Shown here: positions 32,420 through 38,451 of the stretch, in pieces | Layout: each line of letters begins with the position of its first letter | How positions within the stretch are numbered: the stretch's first letter is position 1 | IMG/VR virus record: IMGVR_UViG_3300032315_001715 | Span: 372,001-436,000 of that record | Length of the DNA: 64,000 nucleotides | Origin: a virus | Strand: one strand, 5' to 3' | Program-made: the position numbers and the translations under genes | The notes under the pieces: model-generated | Database searches by the model: none | What the model was told of the DNA's origin: nothing | Seen by the model: the letters and a program-made list of their open reading frames with translations, nothing else

Positions 32420-32495
32420 TGGAGCGGCGTGCGGGATTCGAACCCGCGTCATCAGCTTGGAAGGCTGGGGTAATTGGCCTTTATACGAACGCCGC
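32420..32495 (-). tRNA. tRNA-Gly(TCC)
   Basis: Acceptor GCGGCGT/ACGCCGC, anticodon arm CAGC-CTTCCAA-GCTG, canonical T arm, encoded CCA. Confidence 0.9.
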
Positions 32496-32503
32496 CTATG
32501 AAG

Positions 32504-32511
32504 TATTTATA
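32504..32511 (-). promoter_or_regulatory. T4-type late promoter, TATAAATA, facing tRNAs
   Basis: Eight nt upstream of tRNA-Gly(TCC) on the minus strand. Confidence 0.6.
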
Positions 32512-32625
32512 CGCTATCTTACAGCGTCTGTCAAGCACTTCCATGATCCTTCGTGCCAGTTCCACCCACCTTCGAGCATTGCTACCCGGGACGTGCATCC
32601 CATGGGATAAACACCTTGGATTCCA

Positions 32626-32701
32626 TGGCCGTCCCGGAGGGACTCGAACCCCCAACCTTCGCGTTCGAAGCGCGCTGCTCTATCCATTGAGCTACGGAAC
32701 G
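32626..32701 (-). tRNA. tRNA-Arg(TCG)
   Basis: Acceptor CGTTCCG/CGGGACG, anticodon arm GCGCG-CTTCGAA-CGCGA, canonical T arm, encoded CCA. It abuts the stop codon of the next gene. Confidence 0.9.
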
Positions 32702-33196
32702 TTATCTGAAATACTGATACCTGTCCTCGAGGTTTGACCGGTCCTTGATCAATCCATCGAACTGGCCCTGACCATTTGGATAAAAACCGCTTGGATCAAG
32801 TATCTTGCCTCGGTTCTCTACCCAAGCATGTGGTATCCACCTCAGCTGATCCTCCATGTTTTCAGATCTAGCATACTTTGCACGATCCGTTTCCTTTCTT
32901 GGATTGAAGCCGTGCTGCTTCATCGCTGCCAGCTCCTCCTTAGTAAAGGCATCCAAGTCCAGATCCGGCACATCGGTCCGAAACCACCCCTTGGCCTTCT
33001 TGCCACCTCGCATGTGTCCAGCTGGTATGACCTCGGCGGTGACGATACCCCGGCTTTCTAAAAATTCTAGGAAATCAGACGCGGCACCGCCGCATCCGCC
33101 CCTGGTGGCATAGATGCTTAATCTCTTGTCTCCAGCGGTCTCCCAAAATTCCAGCAGCAACGGGTCAAAGCCTTGGGCTATTTCAATGAGTCTCAT
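32702..33196 (-). CDS. transglutaminase/papain-like fold protein (tentative)
   Basis: A 164-residue protein. RGGCGGAASDFLEFL, HAWVENRGKILDPSGF and the order Cys-His-Asp are what small transglutaminase-like or papain-like cysteine enzymes show. The start at 33196 lies 5 nt after an ATAAATA box; the longer frame runs back through a tRNA-Ser. Whether it cleaves or cross-links protein is unknown. Alternative: an unrelated phage protein with fortuitous residues. Confidence 0.55.
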   Translation of the reverse strand: MRLIEIAQGFDPLLLEFWETAGDKRLSIYATRGGCGGAASDFLEFLESRGIVTAEVIPAGHMRGGKKAKGWFRTDVPDLDLDAFTKEELAAMKQHGFNPRKETDRAKYARSENMEDQLRWIPHAWVENRGKILDPSGFYPNGQGQFDGLIKDRSNLEDRYQYFR

Positions 33197-33201
33197 GCCG
33201 A

Positions 33202-33208
33202 TATTTAT
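33202..33208 (-). promoter_or_regulatory. T4-type late promoter box, ATAAATA
   Basis: Five nt before the start codon at 33196, within a short palindrome (GCCGATAAATATCGGC). Confidence 0.6.
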
Positions 33209-33221
33209 CGGCAATGGAGCA

Positions 33222-33315
33222 TGGCGGAGAGCAGTGGTCTTGATCCACATGCCGGTTTCTAGCCGGCACCCACTCCTTAGCAGGGAGGGACGAACACTCG
33301 TTCGCTTTACTCTCC
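33222..33315 (-). tRNA. tRNA-Ser(GCT), second copy, atypical T loop
   Basis: Acceptor GGAGAGT/GCTCTCC, anticodon loop CTGCTAA, long variable arm, T arm GTGG-ATCAAGA-CCAC as in tRNA-Ser(GGA) at 22.1 kb, encoded CCA. Confidence 0.75.
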
Positions 33316-33320
33316 AAAAT

Positions 33321-33396
33321 TGGCTGCCCACCCTCGGTTCGAACGAGGAACCTCCTGTTTCAGAGACAGGCGATCTGCCAGTTGATCTAGTGGGCA
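33321..33396 (-). tRNA. tRNA-Gln(CTG)
   Basis: Acceptor TGCCCAC/GTGGGCA, anticodon arm CCTGT-CTCTGAA-ACAGG, canonical T arm, encoded CCA. Confidence 0.9.
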
Positions 33397-33405
33397 ATAA
33401 ATTAT

Positions 33406-33978
33406 TTATTTTTCGATAAAATACAGAGCTGTTTGAATGAATTGCTCTTTATCTTTGACACATTCTTTCCATTCTATTCGAAGTGTTTGCCATCCTTGCT
33501 CTAAAAGCCATGCATCTCGTTTTGCATCACTCTCTCTGGTGTTTTCGTGAGTGCCGCCGTCGATTTCAATGCATTTCTTTATTTCTGGCCAAGCAAAATC
33601 AAGTGAATAAATTCCAAATGGGTATTCCGCAATGTAGTTTTTATTCTCAAATCTTTTATCAATCACAGATTCGAACCACTGCTCTGGATAACTTTTTGGA
33701 CGCCCTTTGAAATTTTTTCCCAAAGTAGGGTATGTCCCCTCCTTCAAACGTCTCAGCATGTGATGTCTGAGCTTGATTTTGGTTTCATCTGAGTGCTTCT
33801 GAGGAGGTCGATGTTTCCTGCTCATCTTTTGAGCTTCGCTTTTAGAACGAGGTGTGAACAATCCATTTTTGATTGCCTTGTTGATCGTGTTCAAGGTTGG
33901 TCCTAATTCTCGCATTGGGACCCCACTATCATATAGGCTCTGTAATTCTTTCCAATTAAACGGAGTTTTGTTTCTCAT
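33406..33978 (-). CDS. homing endonuclease, DUF559/Vsr-like nuclease domain
   Basis: A 190-residue protein. The C-terminal nuclease has SLDFAWPEIKKCIEIDGGTH and ESDAKRDAWLLEQGWQTLRI, the Vsr-like PD-(D/E)xK pattern of DUF559 and phage EDxHD endonucleases. The N-terminus has a NUMOD3-like segment. The ATG lies 4 nt after ATAAATA. Directly upstream is a tRNA 5' half cut in the anticodon loop, as with the HNH gene at 14.0 kb. AT-rich. Confidence 0.8.
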   Translation of the reverse strand: MRNKTPFNWKELQSLYDSGVPMRELGPTLNTINKAIKNGLFTPRSKSEAQKMSRKHRPPQKHSDETKIKLRHHMLRRLKEGTYPTLGKNFKGRPKSYPEQWFESVIDKRFENKNYIAEYPFGIYSLDFAWPEIKKCIEIDGGTHENTRESDAKRDAWLLEQGWQTLRIEWKECVKDKEQFIQTALYFIEK

Positions 33979-33982
33979 GACT

Positions 33983-33989
33983 TATTTAT
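33983..33989 (-). promoter_or_regulatory. T4-type late promoter box, ATAAATA
   Basis: Four nt before the endonuclease start, inside a 7-bp inverted repeat (GACTTAT/ATAAGTC). Confidence 0.55.
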
Positions 33990-33991
33990 GA

Positions 33992-34025
33992 TAAGTCGGT
34001 TGTTCTACCATTAAACTAATCCCCA
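33992..34025 (-). pseudogene. tRNA 5' half in front of a homing endonuclease
   Basis: TGGGGAT acceptor strand, a good D arm like that of tRNA-Asp, then ACCGA anticodon stem and CTTA, after which tRNA homology ends. No 3' half with ATCCCCA is found in the window. Confidence 0.65.
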
Positions 34026-34032
34026 AAATTAT

Positions 34033-34108
34033 TGGCTGCCCGTGATGGTTTCGAACCACCAACATCGAGATTCAAAGTCTCGCGTTCTGCCAATTGAACT
34101 AACGGGCA
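34033..34108 (-). tRNA. tRNA-Gln(TTG)
   Basis: Acceptor TGCCCGT/ACGGGCA, anticodon arm GAGA-CTTTGAA-TCTC, canonical T arm, encoded CCA. Confidence 0.9.
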
Positions 34109-34118
34109 ATAAACTCTT

Positions 34119-34195
34119 TGGTGTTCTCGACGGGATTCGAACCCATGACCTTCGGCTTAGGAGGCAGACGCTCTATCCAGCTGAGCTACGAGAAC
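34119..34195 (-). tRNA. tRNA-Arg(CCT)
   Basis: Acceptor GTTCTCG/CGAGAAC, anticodon loop CTCCTAA, canonical T arm, encoded CCA. Confidence 0.9.
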
Positions 34196-34200
34196 AAGAT

Positions 34201-34275
34201 TGGTTGGACCGGTCAGGATCGAACTGACACTCTATCGGTTATCAACCGATTGCTTTACCATTAAGCTACGGTCCA
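34201..34275 (-). tRNA. tRNA-Ile(GAT)
   Basis: Acceptor TGGACCG/CGGTCCA, anticodon arm ATCGG-TTGATAA-CCGAT, canonical T arm, encoded CCA. Confidence 0.9.
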
Positions 34276-34286
34276 ACAGCTAGTGA

Positions 34287-34294
34287 TATTTATA
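34287..34294 (-). promoter_or_regulatory. T4-type late promoter, TATAAATA, facing tRNAs
   Basis: Eleven nt upstream of tRNA-Ile(GAT). Confidence 0.6.
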
Positions 34295-34328
34295 GTCTAT
34301 CGCCGGCAAAAAAGCAAGCGATGATTTT

Positions 34329-34413
34329 TGGTGCCCAGGGCGAGATTTGAACCCGCATGACCTTGCGGCCGCCACCTTCTGAGGATGGAGTGTATGCATT
34401 CCACCACCTGGGC
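34329..34413 (-). tRNA. tRNA-Leu(CAG)
   Basis: Acceptor GCCCAGG/CCTGGGC, anticodon arm CCATC-CTCAGAA-GGTGG, long variable arm, T loop TTCAAAT, encoded CCA. Confidence 0.9.
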
Positions 34414-34414
34414 A

Positions 34415-34540
34415 ATATCATGGGTCTTACGGTGCCAGGACACCCGCCCTTGTTATGGTTGCCGGATTCTGTTCCCGGGGCCGGCACCCCGGATCGTTCC
34501 CATGGCTTCTACTAAGCAGTCACTCCATGGGAACATCAAT
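34415..34540 (-). other. structured, tRNA-like region, unresolved
   Basis: It holds a perfect 10-bp inverted repeat (GTTCCCATGG and complement) enclosing a segment CTGCTTAGTAGAAG like the D arm of the unusual tRNA-Phe at 40.9 kb, and a GC-rich hairpin CGGGG-TGCCGGC-CCCGG. No acceptor pair with CCA could be fixed. Confidence 0.35.
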
Positions 34541-34543
34541 ATT

Positions 34544-34620
34544 TGGTGCATCCGGTGGGATTCGAACCCACACTGTATGATCTCTCAAACCATTGACTCT
34601 ACCAGTTGGCCTACGGATGC
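34544..34620 (-). tRNA. tRNA-Leu(GAG), short variable loop
   Basis: Acceptor GCATCCG/CGGATGC, anticodon arm ATGGT-TTGAGAG-ATCAT, variable loop ACAGT only, canonical T arm, encoded CCA. Confidence 0.8.
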
Positions 34621-34625
34621 AAAAT

Positions 34626-34700
34626 TGGTAGGTGAGGAGAATTTTGAAATCCCGTCCCTCGGTATGTAACACCGATGCTCTGCCTCTGAGCTACTCACCC
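34626..34700 (-). tRNA. tRNA-Val(TAC), copy with weak T arm
   Basis: Acceptor GGGTGAG/CTCACCT, anticodon arm CGGTG-TTACATA-CCGAG, T loop TTCAAAA, encoded CCA. Confidence 0.82.
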
Positions 34701-34705
34701 ATGTT

Positions 34706-34781
34706 TGGTACCAACCGTGGGGATTGAACCCACCTAGATCTGCTTGTAAAGCAGACGCCCTCCCCAGATGGCTCGGTTGGC
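34706..34781 (-). tRNA. tRNA-Val(TAC)
   Basis: Acceptor GCCAACC/GGTTGGT, anticodon arm TCTGC-TTTACAA-GCAGA, canonical. Near-identical to 35234-35309 (one base differs). Confidence 0.9.
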
Positions 34782-34810
34782 ATACAACTGATATCATGAT
34801 AGACGGGCTA

Positions 34811-35074
34811 TTAAGCCTCGCTTACTGCATCCGGGAATGGTGGATTTCCGCCGCTGCCAACTCCCGTGACTGACACGAAGCCGGTATATCCCGATAGTCC
34901 TGGTAGCTCCAGCACGCCGGTTGGTGCAGGCACTGCTGCATCGCCAACGCGCACGATGACGGTCATTTCAGAGTCATCCTTGCTGATAATCGCACGCGGA
35001 ACGACGATCCATGATGATCCGTCAAATCCTAGGACGGTGTCACCGTCTAGTCTGTAATCTCCTGTATTTGCCAT
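34811..35074 (-). CDS. small beta-rich hypothetical protein
   Basis: 87 residues from MANTGDYRLDGDTVLGFDGS. Alternating hydrophobic strands (TVIVRVGD, GFVSVTGVG) without signal or Cys suggest a small virion decoration or fibre-like domain; this is a guess. AAAGGAG precedes the ATG at 35074. A late box lies about 43 nt upstream. Confidence 0.6.
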   Translation of the reverse strand: MANTGDYRLDGDTVLGFDGSSWIVVPRAIISKDDSEMTVIVRVGDAAVPAPTGVLELPGLSGYTGFVSVTGVGSGGNPPFPDAVSEA

Positions 35075-35116
35075 TTTCTTGGCTCCTTTCTCTTGATCCA
35101 TGTTGGATTCAATGCA

Positions 35117-35123
35117 TATTTAT
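35117..35123 (-). promoter_or_regulatory. T4-type late promoter box, ATAAATA
   Basis: Upstream of the 87-residue protein gene with a normal leader and ribosome site. Confidence 0.55.
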
Positions 35124-35153
35124 GTTCTAACATGGACAAAAAGCAATAAATGA

Positions 35154-35229
35154 TGGTACCTACTGTGGGGATCGAACCCACCTCTAACAGCGTGTCGAGC
35201 TGTCGCCATCCCCAGATGACAAAGCAGGC
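35154..35229 (-). tRNA. tRNA-Val(GAC)
   Basis: Acceptor GCCTGCT/AGTAGGT, anticodon arm ACAGC-TCGACAC-GCTGT, canonical T arm, encoded CCA. Confidence 0.88.
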
Positions 35230-35233
35230 ATAT

Positions 35234-35309
35234 TGGTACCAACCGTGGGGATTGAACCCACCTAGATCTGCTTGTAAAACAGACGCCCTCCCCAGATGGC
35301 TCGGTTGGC
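35234..35309 (-). tRNA. tRNA-Val(TAC), duplicate
   Basis: Differs from 34706-34781 by one base in the anticodon stem (C-G to U-G). A recent duplication. Confidence 0.9.
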
Positions 35310-35318
35310 ATGTAAAAC

Positions 35319-35395
35319 TGGTGCCCGTGGAGGGATTCGAACCCCCAACATCCTGGTTCTAAACCAGGCGCCTCTTCCAGTTGCGCTACACGGGC
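35319..35395 (-). tRNA. tRNA-Leu(TAG), short variable loop
   Basis: Acceptor GCCCGTG/CACGGGC, anticodon arm CCTGG-TTTAGAA-CCAGG, five-base variable loop, canonical T arm, encoded CCA. It is the third Leu-anticodon tRNA here without a long variable arm. Confidence 0.82.
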
Positions 35396-35401
35396 AAAAC
35401 T

Positions 35402-35475
35402 TGGCGACCATACGGGGAATCGAACTCCGGCGACCTGCTAGACAGGCAAGCGTTCTACCATTAAACTATATGGCC
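35402..35475 (-). tRNA. tRNA-Asp(GTC)
   Basis: Acceptor GGCCATA/TATGGTC, anticodon arm CTTGC-CTGTCTA-GCAGG, T loop TTCGATT, encoded CCA. Confidence 0.88.
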
Positions 35476-35482
35476 ATAAAAT

Positions 35483-35983
35483 TCAAGGATTGTTGAGTTT
35501 CCACCAACGATTAATGGAATCAGCACCAATCTCATCACACACCTCAACAAGCTTGCCGCCGAGGCCAAGGATATCATCAAAGTGTTGGGCTAACAGCATG
35601 TTCGGGCATGCTCGCGGACGATCCGCTTTTAGCCATTCCACACCTTCCTCAAGCCTATCAACACCGTTGGCCTGCAACCACAGCGCCAGCGCCGACGCCG
35701 TTGAGCGGCATGCACCAGCAAAGCAATGCACCACCACCCGGGCATCTCCGGGCAAACGCTGGCCAAACTCTAGGATCGATTCTGCGTGCTCTCTCGTCGG
35801 TGCATACAGCTTGGCAGGATCCTCTTCGTCATCAAAGTTGATGGCAAAGTGATTCTTGGCATCGATGCGTGGCGGACGGAATACCCGATCACCAACATCC
35901 AGCATGGTGATGAGATGCGTGGCAGCAAACCGCTTGGCGGTCTTTTTGACCTCGCTCTTTCCACAAACGGTAAACTCGGGCAC
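35483..35983 (-). CDS. HCx5R phosphatase-like protein
   Basis: A 166-residue protein. VVVHCFAGACRSTASALAL is the phosphatase loop; INFDDEEDP before it may supply the general acid. The GTG start at 35983 follows a strong AAGGAGG. It is distantly related to the phosphatase at 30.5 kb and lies between tRNA-Asp and tRNA-Glu. Substrate unknown: phosphotyrosine, phosphoserine or phosphorylated RNA ends are all possible. Confidence 0.78.
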   Translation of the reverse strand: MPEFTVCGKSEVKKTAKRFAATHLITMLDVGDRVFRPPRIDAKNHFAINFDDEEDPAKLYAPTREHAESILEFGQRLPGDARVVVHCFAGACRSTASALALWLQANGVDRLEEGVEWLKADRPRACPNMLLAQHFDDILGLGGKLVEVCDEIGADSINRWWKLNNP

Positions 35984-36005
35984 GTTACACCTCCTTGTTA
36001 GAAAA

Positions 36006-36080
36006 TGGTCTCGCGTGCGGGTGCCGGCCCCGCTACTCCGGGATGAAAGCCCGGTGTTTTAGCTGGTAAACTAACGCGAG
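36006..36080 (-). tRNA. tRNA-Glu(TTC), atypical D and T loops
   Basis: Acceptor CTCGCGT/ACGCGAG, anticodon arm CCGGG-CTTTCAT-CCCGG, T arm GCGGG-GCCGGCA-CCCGC without TTC, D loop ACCAGCTA without GG, encoded CCA. Confidence 0.75.
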
Positions 36081-36224
36081 TTACGATTCCGCATGCGCTG
36101 GCCCCCCAATCCCGCCGCGCTGCACGACACCACCTGCCTTGCTTCTTTCGTCGCGTAACATGGCATCTTACCGGTCCATGACATGCTAACCTGTCCGCAG
36201 ACAGGGAACCATGCACGGATGATT
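36081..36224 (-). other. intergenic, no gene assigned
   Basis: A CCTGTC-TGCG-GACAGG hairpin and short GC-rich arms are seen. It may be a further degenerate tRNA-like element, but no acceptor pair with CCA could be placed. Confidence 0.25.
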
Positions 36225-36309
36225 TGGCTCAACCGGCAGGCTTCGAACCTGCACGCCTTGCGGCGCCTGATTAACAGTCAGGTGGGTCTACCAGTTCCCC
36301 CACAGTTGA
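36225..36309 (-). tRNA. tRNA with GTT (Asn) anticodon on a long-variable-arm body
   Basis: Acceptor TCAACTG/CGGTTGA, anticodon arm CCTGA-CTGTTAA-TCAGG, variable arm GCGCCGCAAGGCGT (perfect hairpin), T arm GCAGG-TTCGAAG-CCTGC, CCA. Long variable arms normally mark Leu, Ser or Tyr tRNAs. Confidence 0.8.
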
Positions 36310-36368
36310 ATAAAACCCAGTAGTTGTTGTTCTTGTTGCATGCTTTATAGCACGCACCGTATTTGGTG

Positions 36369-37043
36369 TCAACGCCTATTTTTTATCGTTCTTCCTTTGA
36401 TCCATCCGACTGGTATAGGATCAGATTTTTTAATTTTTACAGATTTTTGACCATCTGTTATCCACATTGTGTCAAACTGACTATTGGATTTGCCAAATCC
36501 TCGCCCTTTTGATGATTCGGACATTTTAGATCTAGTTTCAGCCGAATGTGTCTTTCCTTTGAAAGATGCAAATATGTCAGGCGTATATTTTGATTTAATG
36601 GTTTCTTGCCATTTTTTTGAACGATTTGCAACTCTTTCTGTATCTAATAGAAAAAGTCTTAGACCCTCCTTGGCTTTTTCTTCTATCCCTCTAGATTTTG
36701 CTACTTTCATAGCCTTTTGATTTTTTTCTTTTCTTAACGATTCATTTGAATTGATATAACCAAATCCGCCATGTCCTCCTGGACATAAATTATATGTATC
36801 TGGTCTTGCACACATTTCTTCTGTCACAAGTTCTTTTTCTTTGTCGTTCATTTCTTTTTCACAAGAAAAGACGTGTAAGATTTCTTTGGAAAAATTTTCA
36901 ATACCATATTTGTCAATTGCAAGTTTTATGAGCTTGCCAGATCCAAAATATTCATCATTAAGGTCAGCAGTTTTATGCTTTCCTATATAAATCTTGCTGT
37001 TAAGGAGATTAGTAATTTTGTATATTATGAAGAACATAAACAC
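36369..37043 (-). CDS. GIY-YIG homing endonuclease
   Basis: A 224-residue protein. It starts MFMFFIIYKITNLLNSKIYIGKH, the GIY-YIG module in its IYK...YIG form, with AIDKYGIENFSKEIL and the catalytic Glu region after it, then NUMOD3-type DNA-binding repeats (GKTHSAETRSKMSESSKG). Like SegA-E of T4, it is free-standing. An ATAAATA box is 13 nt upstream with GGGGGTG between. It is strongly AT-rich and sits between two tRNAs. Confidence 0.88.
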   Translation of the reverse strand: MFMFFIIYKITNLLNSKIYIGKHKTADLNDEYFGSGKLIKLAIDKYGIENFSKEILHVFSCEKEMNDKEKELVTEEMCARPDTYNLCPGGHGGFGYINSNESLRKEKNQKAMKVAKSRGIEEKAKEGLRLFLLDTERVANRSKKWQETIKSKYTPDIFASFKGKTHSAETRSKMSESSKGRGFGKSNSQFDTMWITDGQKSVKIKKSDPIPVGWIKGRTIKNRR

Positions 37044-37055
37044 CCCCGTTTGGAG

Positions 37056-37062
37056 TATTTAT
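37056..37062 (-). promoter_or_regulatory. T4-type late promoter box, ATAAATA
   Basis: Thirteen nt before the GIY-YIG start codon. Confidence 0.55.
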
Positions 37063-37071
37063 GAAAAAATG

Positions 37072-37142
37072 AGCGGGTAGCGAGAATCGAACTCGCGCGT
37101 CCACCATGGCAAGGTGGCAGGCTACCTCTACATCATACCCGC
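37072..37142 (-). tRNA. tRNA-Gly(GCC), CCA not encoded
   Basis: Acceptor GCGGGTA/TACCCGC, anticodon arm CCACC-TTGCCAT-GGTGG, TTCGATT T loop. The 3' end reads TCA then a T-run, so CCA must be added enzymatically. Confidence 0.88.
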
Positions 37143-37380
37143 ATTATATGGTTAGTTATCCATGCAAGGCGCGTCTAATCCAGTTCTGTCCAAGAGGACG
37201 ACCTTCATGTGGGGTCGCGTCGTTCAATGCACCTTGCCTTGGTGCACCTTGCAAGATTGAAATCCCGTGTTCTACGATACTCGGCTGTAGGTGACTAGCC
37301 CACTATATCCTGGACGGTTGAGTCCAGGCCACCGAATGCTACCATGTCACGGGGTCTTTGGTGGGGGTAAGTCCCAGATT
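37143..37380 (-). other. structured stretch after a homing endonuclease, unresolved
   Basis: It contains a 7-bp hairpin (CCTGGAC/GTCCAGG), a direct repeat GCAAGGTGCA, and two CCA-like ends. Just after the endonuclease stop, AGAATCTGG could pair with the CAGA stem of the tRNA 5' half at 37985-38021, but no T arm or acceptor completes it. Confidence 0.3.
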
Positions 37381-37968
37381 CTATATCAACCCTAAACTTT
37401 TGAGCTTGGTTTTATCCCATACCTCGCAGACGACATCTGGATATAACTGGCGCCAAAGCTCGAACTTTTCTTTGTTTGCTTTTCGCCAATAACCCTTGAC
37501 CTCTATGATTTTTCCGCAGGATAAAACAAAGTCAGGTCTGTATGACCTATTTTTTGATAACAGGAAAACCTTCTTGCTGTAATCCCATTTGATACCTTGG
37601 CTATCGAGGTAAGACGCAACTTTCACCTCCCAGGATGAATCCATCCTGATGCCATTATAATAACTTTGTCTATCTCCTCTATGTTTGGCGTTATTGTTAC
37701 CTCTCATAGATTCGGATATTTTAGCTTTGGTGTCATCGGTATGTTTCACCAACGAATTGAGCTTTCTGCCTTTTATCTTTAAGGCATGCCCTAGAATCCT
37801 TGAATCTGTTTCCTTGCTAAGTCCTTTGTTCCAGCTAACATGCGCTGTCTTGAGACGTGCTCGATAACCGGGACATTTGTAATAAACTGGTTGGCAGCAC
37901 CACCCGCTCCATTTAGAGCGAGGTGGATACGAAGCGGTGTCTCCGCAATACTTGCATGTGTTGTTCAT
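37381..37968 (-). CDS. homing endonuclease, zinc finger plus PD-(D/E)xK-like domain
   Basis: 195 residues from the ATG at 37968. N-terminal CKYCGD and CCQPVYYKC form a zinc-binding segment; the middle is NUMOD3-like; the C-terminus (MDSSWEVKVASYLDSQGI, then YRPDFVL and IIEVKGYW) is a PD-(D/E)xK-type nuclease. The ATG is 5 nt after ATAAATA; a longer frame to 37998 lies 5' of the box. A tRNA 5' half ending in the anticodon loop precedes it. Confidence 0.78.
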   Translation of the reverse strand: MNNTCKYCGDTASYPPRSKWSGWCCQPVYYKCPGYRARLKTAHVSWNKGLSKETDSRILGHALKIKGRKLNSLVKHTDDTKAKISESMRGNNNAKHRGDRQSYYNGIRMDSSWEVKVASYLDSQGIKWDYSKKVFLLSKNRSYRPDFVLSCGKIIEVKGYWRKANKEKFELWRQLYPDVVCEVWDKTKLKSLGLI

Positions 37969-37973
37969 GAAAG

Positions 37974-37980
37974 TATTTAT
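37974..37980 (-). promoter_or_regulatory. T4-type late promoter box, ATAAATA
   Basis: Five nt before the endonuclease start codon. Confidence 0.6.
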
Positions 37981-37984
37981 GCAA

Positions 37985-38021
37985 ACAGTCTGCTCCAACC
38001 CTCCAACGTTGGCGCTTCCCC
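37985..38021 (-). pseudogene. tRNA 5' half (GTN anticodon, Tyr-like)
   Basis: GGGGAAG acceptor strand, D stem CCAA/TTGG, anticodon stem GCAGA and CTGT, then endonuclease leader. GGAGCAGACTGT matches the tRNA-Tyr region of bacteria, so Tyr is likeliest. Confidence 0.55.
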
Positions 38022-38026
38022 AAATT

Positions 38027-38105
38027 TGGTAGACCAGGTGGGACTCGAACCCACGGTTTTTACTGATTAAGAATCAGCTGCCTTGGCCGCTCGGCGCACT
38101 GGTCT
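38027..38105 (-). tRNA. tRNA-Lys(CTT)
   Basis: Acceptor AGACCAG/CTGGTCT, anticodon arm GCTGA-TTCTTAA-TCAGT, canonical T arm, encoded CCA. The variable loop is slightly long. Confidence 0.85.
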
Positions 38106-38114
38106 GTGGTATAA

Positions 38115-38222
38115 TGGCCTTAGAACACTCCGCCGGTGCTGCCCTAACCCTTGTTTGCGCTCAAGTCCCCGGTCTACGGCTGCATCTCAACCAGGGAGGG
38201 CTATCTGCTCTCGTCGTGCTCT
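38115..38222 (-). other. tRNA-like element, unresolved
   Basis: A 7-bp acceptor-like helix AGAGCAC/GTGTTCT with CCA five nt later encloses about 85 nt of GC-rich hairpins. No anticodon arm is convincing. Confidence 0.3.
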
Positions 38223-38226
38223 AACT

Positions 38227-38301
38227 TGGTCTCGCGTGCGGGTGCCGGCCCCGCTACTCCGGGATGAAAGCCCAGTATTTTAGCTGGTAAACTAACGCGA
38301 G
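38227..38301 (-). tRNA. tRNA-Glu(TTC), duplicate, atypical D and T loops
   Basis: Same as 36006-36080 apart from two bases near the anticodon stem (CTGGG-CTTTCAT-CCCGG). The duplicate keeps the unusual GCCGGCA T loop. Confidence 0.75.
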
Positions 38302-38317
38302 AAATCTCATTCTAACT

Positions 38318-38397
38318 TGGAGGACCACCAGGGAATCGAACCCTGCTTGTTGCTGCTTCCGCGGTGGGTTTTAGCGCAACAAGAGCCATCGTGGCCC
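38318..38397 (-). tRNA. tRNA-like gene with an 8-bp central stem, identity unassigned
   Basis: Acceptor GGGCCAC/GTGGTCC, T arm CAGGG-TTCGATT-CCCTG and TCCA are canonical. Between them, CTTGTTGC pairs with GCAACAAG around a 22-nt loop; no D arm forms. The anticodon is not clear. Confidence 0.4.
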
Positions 38398-38407
38398 GTA
38401 AATTTGG

Positions 38408-38415
38408 TATAAATA
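38408..38415 (+). promoter_or_regulatory. T4-type late promoter, TATAAATA
   Basis: Exact consensus, 36 nt before the plus-strand endonuclease at 38452. Confidence 0.65.
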
Positions 38416-38451
38416 GATTAAATAGTTTTTTAAGCAACAGGAGAATGTCGC

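Noticed and set aside
38318-38397. tmRNA-like tRNA domain
   Set aside because: The central loop is only 22 nt, with no tag-coding frame; no pseudoknots were seen.
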